A DNA stretch of 64,000 bases from Domibacillus mangrovi (GTDB lineage Bacteria; Bacillota; Bacilli; Bacillales; Domibacillaceae): positions 186,001 to 250,000 of the forward strand of contig NZ_MRWQ01000001.1 of NCBI RefSeq assembly GCF_001906925.1. Direction: 5' to 3'. The notes beneath the pieces were generated by a model. That model did not search any database and was not told the origin of the DNA. It was given only the letters and a program-made list of their open reading frames with translations. Positions within the stretch are counted from its first letter, which is position 1. Each line of letters opens with the position of its first letter. Shown here piece after piece: positions 34,385 to 42,711 of this stretch. The position numbers were made by a program, and so were the translations under genes.

Positions 34385-34407
34385 CTTTATTACTTCTCCA
34401 TCCATTC
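34385..34407 (+). repeat. Direct repeat copy 2 (gnd 3' tip)
   Basis: CTTTATTACT, T, CTCCATCCATTC, covering the gnd stop and last five codons. It matches 31938-31960 at 22 of 23 positions. The repeats bound a segment of about 2.45 kb containing selO and the structured RNA. Confidence 0.75.
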
Positions 34408-35799
34408 CGTATGGAACGTGCCTTCTTTATCCAGTCGACGATATGTGTGAGCACCGAAGTAGTCACGCTGCGCTTGAATAAGGTTAGCCGGCAAGATAGC
34501 GCTGCGGTAACTATCATAATAGGCCATTGCCGATGACAATGTCGGTACAGGGACGCCATTCAATACGGCATGTGAGATCGTTTCACGAAGTGCCGAATGA
34601 TATTCATTCGTGATCGCACTGAAATGTGGATCAAGAAGCAAGTTATCAAGTGCAGCATCACGATCGTATGCTTCTTTAATTTTTTGCAAAAATTGTGCAC
34701 GGATGATACAGCCGCCGCGGAAAATCATTGCGATGTCACCGTATTTCAAATCCCATCCGTACTCTTCAGAAGCTGCTTTCATTTGCGCAAATCCTTGTGC
34801 GTACGAGCATATTTTACCCATATAAAGTGCACGGCGGACAGATTCAATAAATGCGGAACGGTCGCCGTCAAATGTACGCTCCGGCCCATTTAAGACGTCG
34901 GAAGCTCTTACACGTTCTTCTTTAAGTGCAGAAATAAAGCGGGCAAATACTGATTCTGTAACAAGCGGAAGCGGTACGCCAAGATCAAGGGCACTTTGAC
35001 TCGTCCATTTCCCTGTTCCTTTTTGTGCTGCTTCATCTAAAATAAGGTCAACAAGCGGTTTACCCGTGTCATCGTCTTTTTTCGTGAAAATATCAGCTGT
35101 AATTTCGATTAAGTAGCTGTCAAGTTCCCCTTTATTCCATTCAGAGAATACAGTGTGAAGCTCTTCTGCAGATAGCCCAAGTACATCTTTCAATAATGAG
35201 TACGCTTCTGCGATCAGCTGCATGTCGCCATACTCGATACCGTTATGAACCATTTTTACATAGTGACCCGCTCCGTCGCCCCCAATATATGTACAGCACG
35301 CTTCGCCGTCAACTTTTGCTGAAATATCTTTCAAAATCGGTGCAACAAGCTCATATGCTTCTTTTTGACCACCTGGCATGATGGATGGGCCTGTTAATGC
35401 ACCTTCTTCACCGCCTGATACGCCTGTACCAATAAAGTGGAATCCAAGTTCTGCAAGCTCTGTATTACGGCGCTGCGTGTCTTTATAGAACGTATTGCCG
35501 CCATCGATAATAATATCGCCTTTTTCAAGATGAGGCTTCAATTGATCAATTGTTTTATCTGTTGCTTCACCGGCTTTTACCATAAGTAAAATTTTACGCG
35601 GTACTTCAAGCGATGCAACAAATTCTTCGATTGAATAAGCTGGTACAATATTTTTGCCTTCGCTTTCTTTCAGCATTTCATCTGTTTTTTCAGATGAACG
35701 ATTGAACACAGACACTGTATAACCACGGCTTTCAATGTTCCATGCTAAGTTTTTGCCCATTACGGCAAGTCCAATTACACCAATTTGCTGCTTCGTCAT
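34390..35799 (-). CDS. gnd: 6-phosphogluconate dehydrogenase (decarboxylating)
   Basis: Oxidative decarboxylation of 6-phosphogluconate to ribulose-5-phosphate. 469 residues: Rossmann [13 protein letters not shown], coenzyme-region [39 protein letters not shown], catalytic Lys and substrate loop [18 protein letters not shown], and [17 protein letters not shown] after the Rossmann fold suggests NADP use. GAAGGATT precedes the ATG. Its last codons are duplicated 2.4 kb away and its terminator appears displaced by an insertion. Confidence 0.96.
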   Translation of the reverse strand: MTKQQIGVIGLAVMGKNLAWNIESRGYTVSVFNRSSEKTDEMLKESEGKNIVPAYSIEEFVASLEVPRKILLMVKAGEATDKTIDQLKPHLEKGDIIIDGGNTFYKDTQRRNTELAELGFHFIGTGVSGGEEGALTGPSIMPGGQKEAYELVAPILKDISAKVDGEACCTYIGGDGAGHYVKMVHNGIEYGDMQLIAEAYSLLKDVLGLSAEELHTVFSEWNKGELDSYLIEITADIFTKKDDDTGKPLVDLILDEAAQKGTGKWTSQSALDLGVPLPLVTESVFARFISALKEERVRASDVLNGPERTFDGDRSAFIESVRRALYMGKICSYAQGFAQMKAASEEYGWDLKYGDIAMIFRGGCIIRAQFLQKIKEAYDRDAALDNLLLDPHFSAITNEYHSALRETISHAVLNGVPVPTLSSAMAYYDSYRSAILPANLIQAQRDYFGAHTYRRLDKEGTFHTEWMEK

Positions 35800-35831
35800 A
35801 AAAATAAATCCTTCTTTCTCTCATAATTTTT

Positions 35832-36950
35832 TTATTCTGCTACAATTTCAACGATAGCCGTTGCCATTTCAGCGAGCTTGACGAGTTCTTTCACCGGCAT
35901 TTTTTCATCGACCGTATGAATATCTTCATATCCGACAGCTAGGTTCACAGTCGGAATGCCGAATCCGGCGATAACGTTCGCATCGCTCCCGCCCCCGCTC
36001 GTGAGCAGCTGAGAGGGGCGATTAATTTTTGCTGCCGCCTTTTGTGCGATCTTGACTACATGGTCGTTCGCATCAAACTTAAAGCCTGGATACATCACGG
36101 CCACATCCACTTCGGCACGGCCACCCATTTCAGCAGCTACTTCTTCAAATGCCTTTTTCATTTTAAACGTCTGTGCGTCCATTTTTGCTGGTTCAAGTGA
36201 ACGGGCTTCCGCTAAAATCTGCACATAATCGCAGACAATATTCGTCGCTTGTCCACCTTCAAAACGGCCAATGTTCGCTGTCGTTTCTTCGTCAATGCGG
36301 CCAAGCGGCATACGCGAAATAGATTTAGCCGCCATCGTAATCGCGGACACACCCTTTTCCGGTGCAACTCCAGCATGTGCTGTTTTTCCGTAAATTCGTG
36401 CCGTCACTTTCGCTTGTGTTGGTGCTGCTACAATAATATTGCCCACATCACCATCACTGTCAAGTGCAAAGCCGTATTTTGCTTTTATAAGCGTAGGATC
36501 AAGCGCTTTTGCACCAACGAGACCAGACTCTTCACCGACCGTAATAATAAATTGAATCATCCCGTGTGCAATATTTCGTTCTTTCAATAGACGAACCATT
36601 TCGAATATTGCAGCTAAACCCGCTTTATCATCTGCACCAAGAATGGTCGTACCATCTGTTTTTACATAGCCGTCCTCTACAATTGGTTTTACACTTTTAC
36701 CAGGCACAACAGTGTCCATATGAGACGTGAAGTAAATCGGATCGATTCCTTCTTTCACAGCTGGCAATGTACAAATTAGATTACCTGCTCCATGGCCTGT
36801 TTTTGACATCGTATCATCTTCATATACATCGACGCCGAGTACAGTAAATTTCGCTTTTAACGATTCGGCTATCCGTTGCTCATGTTTCGTTTCCGAATCG
36901 ATTTGAACGAGTTCCAGAAATTCATTCAATAAACGTTCTTCATTAACCAC
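35832..36950 (-). CDS. M20/PepT-like metallopeptidase (YqjE-like)
   Basis: Di-zinc aminopeptidase related to tripeptidase T, cytoplasmic. 372 residues: first zinc His in SHMDTVVPG, bridging Asp in ILGADDKAGLA, catalytic Glu pair in TVGEESGLVGAK, a dimerisation lid domain (about 180-290), and C-terminal SGGGSDANV with the final His in DIHTVDEKM. GTG 36950 follows GGAGGTGCAGC. The substrate is unproven. It lies 32 nt upstream of gnd, so the two may be co-transcribed. A TATAAT-like -10 lies between it and the mmdA terminator. Confidence 0.9.
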   Translation of the reverse strand: MVNEERLLNEFLELVQIDSETKHEQRIAESLKAKFTVLGVDVYEDDTMSKTGHGAGNLICTLPAVKEGIDPIYFTSHMDTVVPGKSVKPIVEDGYVKTDGTTILGADDKAGLAAIFEMVRLLKERNIAHGMIQFIITVGEESGLVGAKALDPTLIKAKYGFALDSDGDVGNIIVAAPTQAKVTARIYGKTAHAGVAPEKGVSAITMAAKSISRMPLGRIDEETTANIGRFEGGQATNIVCDYVQILAEARSLEPAKMDAQTFKMKKAFEEVAAEMGGRAEVDVAVMYPGFKFDANDHVVKIAQKAAAKINRPSQLLTSGGGSDANVIAGFGIPTVNLAVGYEDIHTVDEKMPVKELVKLAEMATAIVEIVAE

Positions 36951-36997
36951 GCTGCACCTCCAAATTTTCTGCCAATTTAATTATAAACGTTTTTTTA

Positions 36998-37036
36998 AAA
37001 AAAATCAGCCTGAAGAAACTGTTCTTCTGGCTGATT
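36998..37036 (-). terminator. Terminator of mce-mmdA
   Basis: 8-bp basal stem AATCAGCC/GGCTGATT (37003-37010 with 37029-37036) extended by GAAGAA/TTCTTC, followed by eight T on the minus strand. Confidence 0.88.
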
Positions 37037-37041
37037 CACGA

Positions 37042-38595
37042 TTATAAAGGAATATTTCCATGTTTTTTCTTCGGTCGTTCTTCTTTTTTTGTCCGCATCA
37101 TGTCTAATGCCTGTATAATTTTAATACGTGTTTCACGCGGATCAATGACATCATCAACCATACCCCGTGCCGCTGCGACATACGGATTGGCAAATTTTTC
37201 ACGGTATTCATCAATTTTTGCTGTCTTCGTTGCTTCTGGATGATCACTCGCTGCTATTTCACGAGCAAATATAATGTTCGCTGCTCCTTCCGGCCCCATA
37301 ACCGCAATTTCTGCATTTGGCCATGAGAATACAAGATCTGCACCAATTGATTTTGAGTTAAGGGCTACATAAGCGCCACCGTATGCTTTTCGCAAAATAA
37401 CCGTAATTTTCGGCACTGTTGCTTCGGAATACGCATATAAAATTTTTGCCCCATGACGAATAATACCGCCATGTTCTTGCTTCACGCCTGGGAAAAAACC
37501 CGACACATCTTCAAATGTAACAATCGGGATATTAAATGAATCACAAAAACGGATGAATCGCGCCGCTTTATCTGATGAATCTATATCTAATCCACCTGCC
37601 ATATATTTTGGCTGGTTGCAGACGAGACCAATTGTTTCCCCTTTGACACGAGCAAAGCCGATCACCATATTTTTCGCAAATTCTTTTTGTACTTCCATAA
37701 ATGATTCTTGATCAACAACATGCTCAAGTACTTTACGTACATCATATGGACGAAGCCCGTTAAATGGCACAACTTCTGTTAGATCCTCACGGTAATCACT
37801 TTCACGAGACATTGCATTCACAACCGGTGCCTTCTCTTCATTATTTTGCGGTAAATAGGATAATAGCGCACGCACCATTTCCAAAACTTCTTCTTCCGTG
37901 CCCGCACGGAAATGAGCGTTGCCGCTTACTGCATTATGTACTTTCGATCCACCCAAATCTTCGGACGTAATTTTTTCTCCTGTAACTGTTTCAATTACTT
38001 TCGGTCCGGTAATAAACATTTGACTCGTTTGGTCAACCATAAACACAAAATCGGTTATCGCCGGTGAATAAACGGCTCCACCTGCACACGGTCCTAAAAT
38101 AACCGATATTTGCGGAATGACTCCAGAATAGATGGCATTCCGGTAAAAAATATGTCCATAACCATCAAGTGATAAAACTCCTTCTTGAATACGCGCACCT
38201 CCGGAATCATTCAACCCGATAAAGGGGGTTCCATTTTTAGCTGCCAAATCCATGACATTGGCTATTTTTTGTGCATGCATTTCACCAAGTGCGCCGCCAA
38301 AAACAGTAAAATCCTGCGAAAACAAGTAAATGGGACGACCGTTCACTTTTCCGTATCCTGTTACAACGCCATCACCAGGCCCTTTTATCCCATCTAAACC
38401 AAAGTCTGTATTACGATGTTCGATAAATGGGTTCAACTCTATAAATGAGCCTTCATCCACCAATAATTCAATTCGTTCACGCGCAGTTAATTTGCCTTTT
38501 TCATGCTGTTTATCGATTCGTTCATCACCGCCGCCAAGCTCGACTTCACGACGCCGATCCTGCAATTCGTGAATGCTGTCAAATATATCCGACAT
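37042..38595 (-). CDS. Acyl-CoA carboxylase carboxyltransferase subunit (propionyl-/methylmalonyl-CoA)
   Basis: Carboxyltransferase of the PccB/MmdA family, exchanging CO2 between biotin and propionyl-CoA/methylmalonyl-CoA. 517 residues with two crotonase-like halves: SQDFTVFGGALGEMHAQK, NDSGGARIQEGV, GPCAGGAVYSPAI in the N half and EDVSGFFPGVKQEHGGIIRHGAK, RKAYGGAYVAL, MGPEGAANI in the C half. The start shares a base with the mce stop (TAATG). No biotin carboxylase or carrier gene is adjacent, so propionyl-CoA carboxylase beta versus methylmalonyl-CoA decarboxylase alpha cannot be decided here; B. subtilis YqjD is the counterpart. Confidence 0.9.
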   Translation of the reverse strand: MSDIFDSIHELQDRRREVELGGGDERIDKQHEKGKLTARERIELLVDEGSFIELNPFIEHRNTDFGLDGIKGPGDGVVTGYGKVNGRPIYLFSQDFTVFGGALGEMHAQKIANVMDLAAKNGTPFIGLNDSGGARIQEGVLSLDGYGHIFYRNAIYSGVIPQISVILGPCAGGAVYSPAITDFVFMVDQTSQMFITGPKVIETVTGEKITSEDLGGSKVHNAVSGNAHFRAGTEEEVLEMVRALLSYLPQNNEEKAPVVNAMSRESDYREDLTEVVPFNGLRPYDVRKVLEHVVDQESFMEVQKEFAKNMVIGFARVKGETIGLVCNQPKYMAGGLDIDSSDKAARFIRFCDSFNIPIVTFEDVSGFFPGVKQEHGGIIRHGAKILYAYSEATVPKITVILRKAYGGAYVALNSKSIGADLVFSWPNAEIAVMGPEGAANIIFAREIAASDHPEATKTAKIDEYREKFANPYVAAARGMVDDVIDPRETRIKIIQALDMMRTKKEERPKKKHGNIPL

Positions 38596-39002
38596 TACGA
38601 TTCCTCTCCTTTTTCACAAAGCTCCATTAATACACCACCTGTTGATTTTGGGTGCATAAAGGCGACTTGTGCCCCGCCTGCACCCGGTTTCGGTATTTCG
38701 TTAATCATTTGGATTCCCCGTTTTTTTATATCAGCAATGCGGGCTTCAATATGTTCCACACTATAAGCAATATGATGAATTCCCTGGCCTCGGCTTGCAA
38801 TAAATTTCGCAATCGGGCTGTCAGGGCTTGTCGGTTCGAGCAGTTCAATCTTTATGTTGCCCGCATCAATAAAAGCGACATTGACCCCTTGCGATTTTAC
38901 TAATTCTGTTTTCACATATGTCATGCCCAGCTGCTCTGTATATAATGAAATCGATTCATCGAGTGATGCGACCGCAATCCCGATATGATCCACTTTTTTC
39001 AT
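38595..39002 (-). CDS. mce: Methylmalonyl-CoA epimerase
   Basis: Converts (S)- to (R)-methylmalonyl-CoA, linking the carboxyltransferase to methylmalonyl-CoA mutase. 135-residue VOC-fold protein: metal ligands His5 (VDHIGIAV) and later His in QGIHHIAYSV, and Glu in ELLEP and VLMELCE. ATG 39002 follows AAAGGGG; an ATG two codons earlier is too close to the SD. It is coupled to mmdA. An IS200/IS605 element lies immediately upstream, so its original promoter or operon link may be lost. Confidence 0.92.
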   Translation of the reverse strand: MKKVDHIGIAVASLDESISLYTEQLGMTYVKTELVKSQGVNVAFIDAGNIKIELLEPTSPDSPIAKFIASRGQGIHHIAYSVEHIEARIADIKKRGIQMINEIPKPGAGGAQVAFMHPKSTGGVLMELCEKGEES

Positions 39003-39014
39003 ATTCATTACCCC

Positions 39015-39196
39015 TTTGAAATACATGCTCAAACAGCGTGAACAACTCACCACTTAACGCTTTTGCGAGCAGTTTGAAGTGGGAGCTTCCTGTTTTACAG
39101 ATCACCGCATAGTAGTTATCCTGATACGTCTTACACGATCTCCACAGGCGTAGATTATACTGTTTGGACATGACCCTGCCCTACAGTTCTGATCAC
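39015..39196 (-). ncRNA. Right-end region / probable TnpB omega RNA
   Basis: The stretch from the tnpB stop to the element's right end is the position where IS200/IS605 elements encode the guide RNA of TnpB. It contains the subterminal hairpin GAAGTGGGAGC ... CCACTT (about 39047-39086). The guide would be the DNA just past the end, at the mce start. The exact RNA ends cannot be read. Confidence 0.45.
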
Positions 39197-40312
39197 TCAC
39201 TTCGCCACGGACAATTGTTCCACCCCTTTTTTGAGGATGTTCAGGCTGGCATTATGGTCACGATCCAGTACAGTTCCGCATGAAGTGCAGATATGTGTAC
39301 GGACAGAAAGTGATTTTTTCACTCGTTCGCCACAGGAAGAACAGTCTTGTGAGGTGTACTTAGGTTCCACCTTGACAAGCACGCCGCCCTGGTTTTCACA
39401 CTTATAGGCCAACATGTTCCTGAACATGCCCCATCCAGCGTCAGAAATGGATTTAGACAGTTTTTTGTTCTTCACCATATTACGGATATTCAGATTTTCC
39501 ACCGCAATCACTGAATAGTCTTTTGACAAGTTATAGCTTAGTTTATGGAGGAAATCACGGCGCTGGTTCGCCACTTTTCCATGAAGCTGCCGAACAGGCT
39601 GTACTTGCTTGATATAGTTTGCAGAGCCTTTTTTCTTCTTAGAAAGTGCGCGTTGTGCTTTTTTTAGCTGTTTCTCTTTCTTGCGGAGAAATCTTGGATT
39701 TTCATACGCCGTCCCATTAGAAAGAACCGCGTACTTATTAATCCCAACGTCAATACCAACCGCATTGTCTGTATCAATAGATGAAGGCAGCGCTTGTCTT
39801 TCGACACAAAAAATAGCGTACCATCTGTGGCCTTGACGTTTGACAATAAGTTGCTTAATCTTTCCTTCCAGTGGACGATGTAAAAGAATATCTATCTCAC
39901 CTAATTTTGTATTGTATAGTTGTCCAGTACCTGAAAAAGACATAGCGAATCTGTACCCTTTACTGTTCAGGCCAAATTGAGGAAAAGTTATACTTTTATA
40001 TTCTTTGGACTTTTTCATTTTTGGATATTTTGTATCTTTGCGAAAGAAATTATCGAATGCTTTTTTCAATCGCAAAAAGACATCCTGCACAGATTGAGAA
40101 GGAACTCCCTTTAGAAAAGGATATGTCTCTTGATCCATTTTTAGCTGTTTTCGCATATCGTACATGTCATAGTTTTCTTTCTTTTGTTTGTATTTGCGCT
40201 GTTTATCCAAGAGGGCAGAATTATAGAGTTGACGACAATAGTGCAGCCAGCGATCTAGCATGTCTTTCTGTTCTTTTGTTGGAAAAATTTCGTATTTGTG
40301 ATTGAGCAGCAT
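39197..40312 (-). CDS. tnpB: RNA-guided endonuclease TnpB
   Basis: 371-residue TnpB of an IS200/IS605 element, a programmable nuclease related to Cas12 that favours element retention. The RuvC active site appears intact: first Asp in GIDVGINKYAV, Glu in AVENLNIRNM, last Asp in VLDRDHNASLN. A four-Cys zinc ribbon is present (CSSCG ... CTSCG). The N-terminal helix-turn-helix domain resembles OrfB_IS605. ATG 40312 has TTGGAGGTGA upstream, just after the tnpA stop. It is full length and probably functional. Confidence 0.94.
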   Translation of the reverse strand: MLLNHKYEIFPTKEQKDMLDRWLHYCRQLYNSALLDKQRKYKQKKENYDMYDMRKQLKMDQETYPFLKGVPSQSVQDVFLRLKKAFDNFFRKDTKYPKMKKSKEYKSITFPQFGLNSKGYRFAMSFSGTGQLYNTKLGEIDILLHRPLEGKIKQLIVKRQGHRWYAIFCVERQALPSSIDTDNAVGIDVGINKYAVLSNGTAYENPRFLRKKEKQLKKAQRALSKKKKGSANYIKQVQPVRQLHGKVANQRRDFLHKLSYNLSKDYSVIAVENLNIRNMVKNKKLSKSISDAGWGMFRNMLAYKCENQGGVLVKVEPKYTSQDCSSCGERVKKSLSVRTHICTSCGTVLDRDHNASLNILKKGVEQLSVAK

Positions 40313-40327
40313 TGCCGTCACCTCCAA

Positions 40328-40726
40328 TTATTTCTGACCTTGGCTTTCGATGTATTTTTTAATGATTTCTATGGGAGCGCCGCCAGTTGTCAATAGACAG
40401 AAGCTTTTTGACCAAAACATTTCTTTCCACAATCTTTCTCTGACTTGCGGAAAATCTCTTTTAATTAACCGAGAACTTGCGCTTTTGTAAGCATTGATGA
40501 ATTTTGATAACTCCGTATTCGGATGAGCTTTGAACAAAACATGGATGTGGTCATTGTCATGATTCCATTCCATCAATGTAATATTGTAATTCTCTCCAAT
40601 ACGTATGAATATTTCTTTCGCATAGTCAGAAATATCATCATGGATGACTTTTCTTCTGTACTTTACGGATAAGATCAAATGATAGTGCATCAGGAATACT
40701 GAATGATTATTGCTATCTAACTTCAT
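40328..40726 (-). CDS. tnpA: IS200/IS605 transposase TnpA (Y1 HUH)
   Basis: 132-residue single-strand transposase. The HUH motif is His60-Ile-His62 (NDHIHVLF) and the nucleophile is Tyr125 in IIKKYIESQGQ. The N-terminal HSVFLMHYHLILSVKYRRK is the usual family start. All catalytic residues are present, so the element may still move. First of the tnpA-tnpB pair, with a 15-nt gap that carries the tnpB SD. Confidence 0.95.
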   Translation of the reverse strand: MKLDSNNHSVFLMHYHLILSVKYRRKVIHDDISDYAKEIFIRIGENYNITLMEWNHDNDHIHVLFKAHPNTELSKFINAYKSASSRLIKRDFPQVRERLWKEMFWSKSFCLLTTGGAPIEIIKKYIESQGQK

Positions 40727-40938
40727 TGATACATCAGCCTTTCTTTCTTATAAGACTGATTATATCAAAGAGAAAGAAAAAGACAAGAACCTCTGGCTAA
40801 CGCCAGCCGAAATTCATCTCCCACTTTCACTGGGCTACGCCCATAACGCTTAGAAGTGGGAGGTTTCTTTCGGAGAGTATGCTAAATTTAATTCGATAAA
40901 TGTCGATCAATATCCTCTTTTTCGACCGTTTTCTCCGG

Positions 40939-40967
40939 TTGCATGTCTATTCGTTTACAAGTACAAT
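40939..40967 (+). promoter_or_regulatory. Candidate prli42 promoter
   Basis: TTGCAT (40939-40944), a 17-bp spacer, then TACAAT (40962-40967), about 37 bp upstream of the prli42 start. The -35 is weak. Confidence 0.4.
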
Positions 40968-41003
40968 AGTAGATACTAACGGATGTAAAGGAGAAAGAAT
41001 TAC

Positions 41004-41099
41004 ATGCGCAACAAAACGGTTCGAAAGATTATTGTGTATTTAATGTTATTTGCGATGCTGGCATCAACCGTGATGTTCGGCTTAACGATGTTTATGTAG
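41004..41099 (+). CDS. prli42: Stressosome-associated miniprotein Prli42
   Basis: 31-residue membrane peptide that in Listeria anchors the stressosome (RsbR) to the membrane and passes stress signals toward sigma-B. The sequence has a short basic N terminus (RNKTVRK), a single hydrophobic helix IIVYLMLFAMLASTVMFG and a hydrophobic end, the Prli42 pattern. AAAGGAGAAAGAATTAC precedes the ATG, a strong SD. The last 8 nt overlap the convergent yqjA end. It lies between the IS element and yqjA. It is too short for most gene callers. Confidence 0.85.
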   Translation: MRNKTVRKIIVYLMLFAMLASTVMFGLTMFM

Positions 41100-42081
41100 A
41101 TTGTGGGGTGTGCTTTTTCAGCCGCTCTTTTTTCATGCCGCGAAAGCGGGCTTTAATAAGCAAATACTGCTCCATCTCCCGCACAAACTGGTAAAGAGCT
41201 GCACGTGCTTCAAATTCTTCACGTGTCACTGGAAGCGGCATCTCTTCAAATAGCTGTTTCATTTCATCAAGCCGGGTCAGATGCAAATAAGCTGTGTTGC
41301 CTGGATGAATATGTATTTTTAACTCTTCCATAAAATCCGCAATCATTCCTGCCTGTTCCGGCCGATGCAAAATCGTCACAACAATCGATAAAATACGCTC
41401 TATAATATCAAACTGCTTTTCACGCATCGTGAAATATTGATAAAACAGGCTGTCATATCTCGAAATATGGTTTTGAACATCTTTAAAAGCAAGCGTTTTT
41501 GCTTGTTTGAGCAGTTCAGCTGTTTCAGTTAATTCTTTCCCATCCCACGAATGATCATTCGTCCGCAAATAGAGGATAATTTCTTCAAATATCCGTCCGA
41601 ATAACCGCTCTGTTTCTTCCTGCATCTGAACTAATTTACGCTCGACACTCGGCATATAAGAGTTTAATAACAGTGCTACCCCAATGCCAATTAAAATAAG
41701 ACCGATTTCATTTATAAGGAGTCCCACTGTCAGCTGATCGGCTGCATACAAATGTAATATAACGACTGTGCTTGACACGATGCCTTCCTGTGATTTGAGA
41801 GCGACTGTCGTTGGGATAAATAAGATCATAATGATTCCAATCACAATGGCCTGATGCGAAAAAACCTCAAAAAACAAAACTGAATAAAATAATGCCACTA
41901 AACAAGCGACGAGCCGTGTCCATGCTGCCTGGAGCGACCGCTGCTTCGTATTTTGAATACATAGTATTGTAATGATGCCTGCAGAAACCGCGTTATCAAG
42001 TCCTATCCATTCAGCTAAAAGAATAGATACAACAATTCCTATAGCCGTTTTGGCAGTGCGGTAGCCGATTTTAATCATCAT
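41092..42081 (-). CDS. Aromatic acid exporter family membrane protein (YqjA-like)
   Basis: 329-residue protein of the ArAE/FUSC-like (DUF939) family; transport substrate unproven. The N-terminal half holds about five to six membrane helices, starting with IGYRTAKTAIGIVVSILLAEW and including RSLQAAWTRLVACLVAL. The C-terminal half is cytoplasmic and helical with a charged tail. ATG 42081 or 42078 fits CAGGAG; the GTG 42087 is less likely. It lies just after the brxB terminator and is convergent with prli42. Confidence 0.85.
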   Translation of the reverse strand: MMIKIGYRTAKTAIGIVVSILLAEWIGLDNAVSAGIITILCIQNTKQRSLQAAWTRLVACLVALFYSVLFFEVFSHQAIVIGIIMILFIPTTVALKSQEGIVSSTVVILHLYAADQLTVGLLINEIGLILIGIGVALLLNSYMPSVERKLVQMQEETERLFGRIFEEIILYLRTNDHSWDGKELTETAELLKQAKTLAFKDVQNHISRYDSLFYQYFTMREKQFDIIERILSIVVTILHRPEQAGMIADFMEELKIHIHPGNTAYLHLTRLDEMKQLFEEMPLPVTREEFEARAALYQFVREMEQYLLIKARFRGMKKERLKKHTPQST

Positions 42082-42096
42082 TCCCACTCCTGCTTA

Positions 42097-42128
42097 ATAA
42101 AGCCTTGCCACATGCGGCAAGGCTTTAT
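42097..42128 (-). terminator. Terminator of brxB
   Basis: 13-bp perfect stem ATAAAGCCTTGCC/GGCAAGGCTTTAT with a 6-nt loop, right after the brxB stop. Confidence 0.85.
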
Positions 42129-42135
42129 CTTATAA

Positions 42136-42573
42136 TTATACTTCTTCACAATACTGATCAAACAGTTTTTGAAGGTTCTCAACGACTGACATCGGATGGT
42201 GTCCTTCAATTTCATGACGTTCAACCATTGCTTTCACTTCGCCGTCCTTTACGATCGCAAAAGATGGTGAAGACGGTGGATAACCCGTAAAGAAACTACG
42301 CGCTTGTGCTGTGGCCTCTTTGTCCTGTCCGGCAAAAACCGTCACAAGACGATCTGGGCGCTTATCGTAATGAATGGCGTGTGCCGCTGCCGGACGTGCA
42401 ATACCACCTGCACAACCACATACAGAGTTGACCATTACAAGTGTCGTCCCTTTTTCGTTCAGTGTTGCATCTACTTCTTCAGGTGTTGTTAATTCTGTAT
42501 AGCCAGCCGCTTTAATTTCATCGCGTGCCTGACGGACGACATCGTTCATAAAAAAATTAAAATCCATTCCCAT
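42136..42573 (-). CDS. brxB: Bacilliredoxin BrxB
   Basis: Removes bacillithiol from S-bacillithiolated proteins after oxidative stress (YphP/YqiW family). 145 residues, thioredoxin-like fold with the unusual Cys52-Gly-Cys54 active site (NSVCGCAGG). [20 protein letters not shown] and [12 protein letters not shown] are family stretches. AAAGGAGAG precedes the ATG. A candidate sigma-B-driven RNA starts divergently upstream. Confidence 0.93.
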   Translation of the reverse strand: MGMDFNFFMNDVVRQARDEIKAAGYTELTTPEEVDATLNEKGTTLVMVNSVCGCAGGIARPAAAHAIHYDKRPDRLVTVFAGQDKEATAQARSFFTGYPPSSPSFAIVKDGEVKAMVERHEIEGHHPMSVVENLQKLFDQYCEEV

Positions 42574-42679
42574 CTTTATTCTCTCCTTTATTTAGTTAGT
42601 AGATATATCATAAGTGAAAGTATCGTTTATTACAATGAAATGGACCGAGTATTCCTTGATATATTCATAAAAAATAAAT

Positions 42680-42705
42680 GTTTAACTTATTCATTCTCAG
42701 GGTAA
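42680..42705 (+). promoter_or_regulatory. Sigma-B-type promoter of an orphan RNA
   Basis: GTTTAA (42680-42685), a 14-bp spacer, then GGGTAA (42700-42705); the sigma-B consensus is GTTTAA-N12-15-GGGTAT. Eleven of twelve bases match at optimal spacing. A sigma-A reading (TTTAAC-16-TAAAAT) overlaps it. No ORF follows. Confidence 0.65.
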
Positions 42706-42711
42706 AATAGT

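Larger units (their letters stand above)
39047..40862 (-). mobile_element. IS200/IS605-family insertion sequence (tnpA + tnpB)
   Basis: Single-strand transposon with both tnpA (Y1 HUH transposase) and tnpB (RNA-guided nuclease) intact on the minus strand. Subterminal hairpins bound it: CTCCCACTT/AAGTGGGAG at 40818-40862 (left end) and a similar GAAGTGGGAGC hairpin at 39047-39086 (right end). Coordinates are the minimum extent; the cleavage points, probably a little outside, cannot be set by eye. No target duplication is expected for this family. It lies between prli42/yqjA and mce. Confidence 0.88.

Noticed and set aside
40780-40870. Hairpin at 40818-40862 as a chromosomal terminator
   Set aside because: Its sequence is echoed at the other end of the IS200/IS605 element and it lacks a proper T tract; it is better read as the transposon left-end hairpin.
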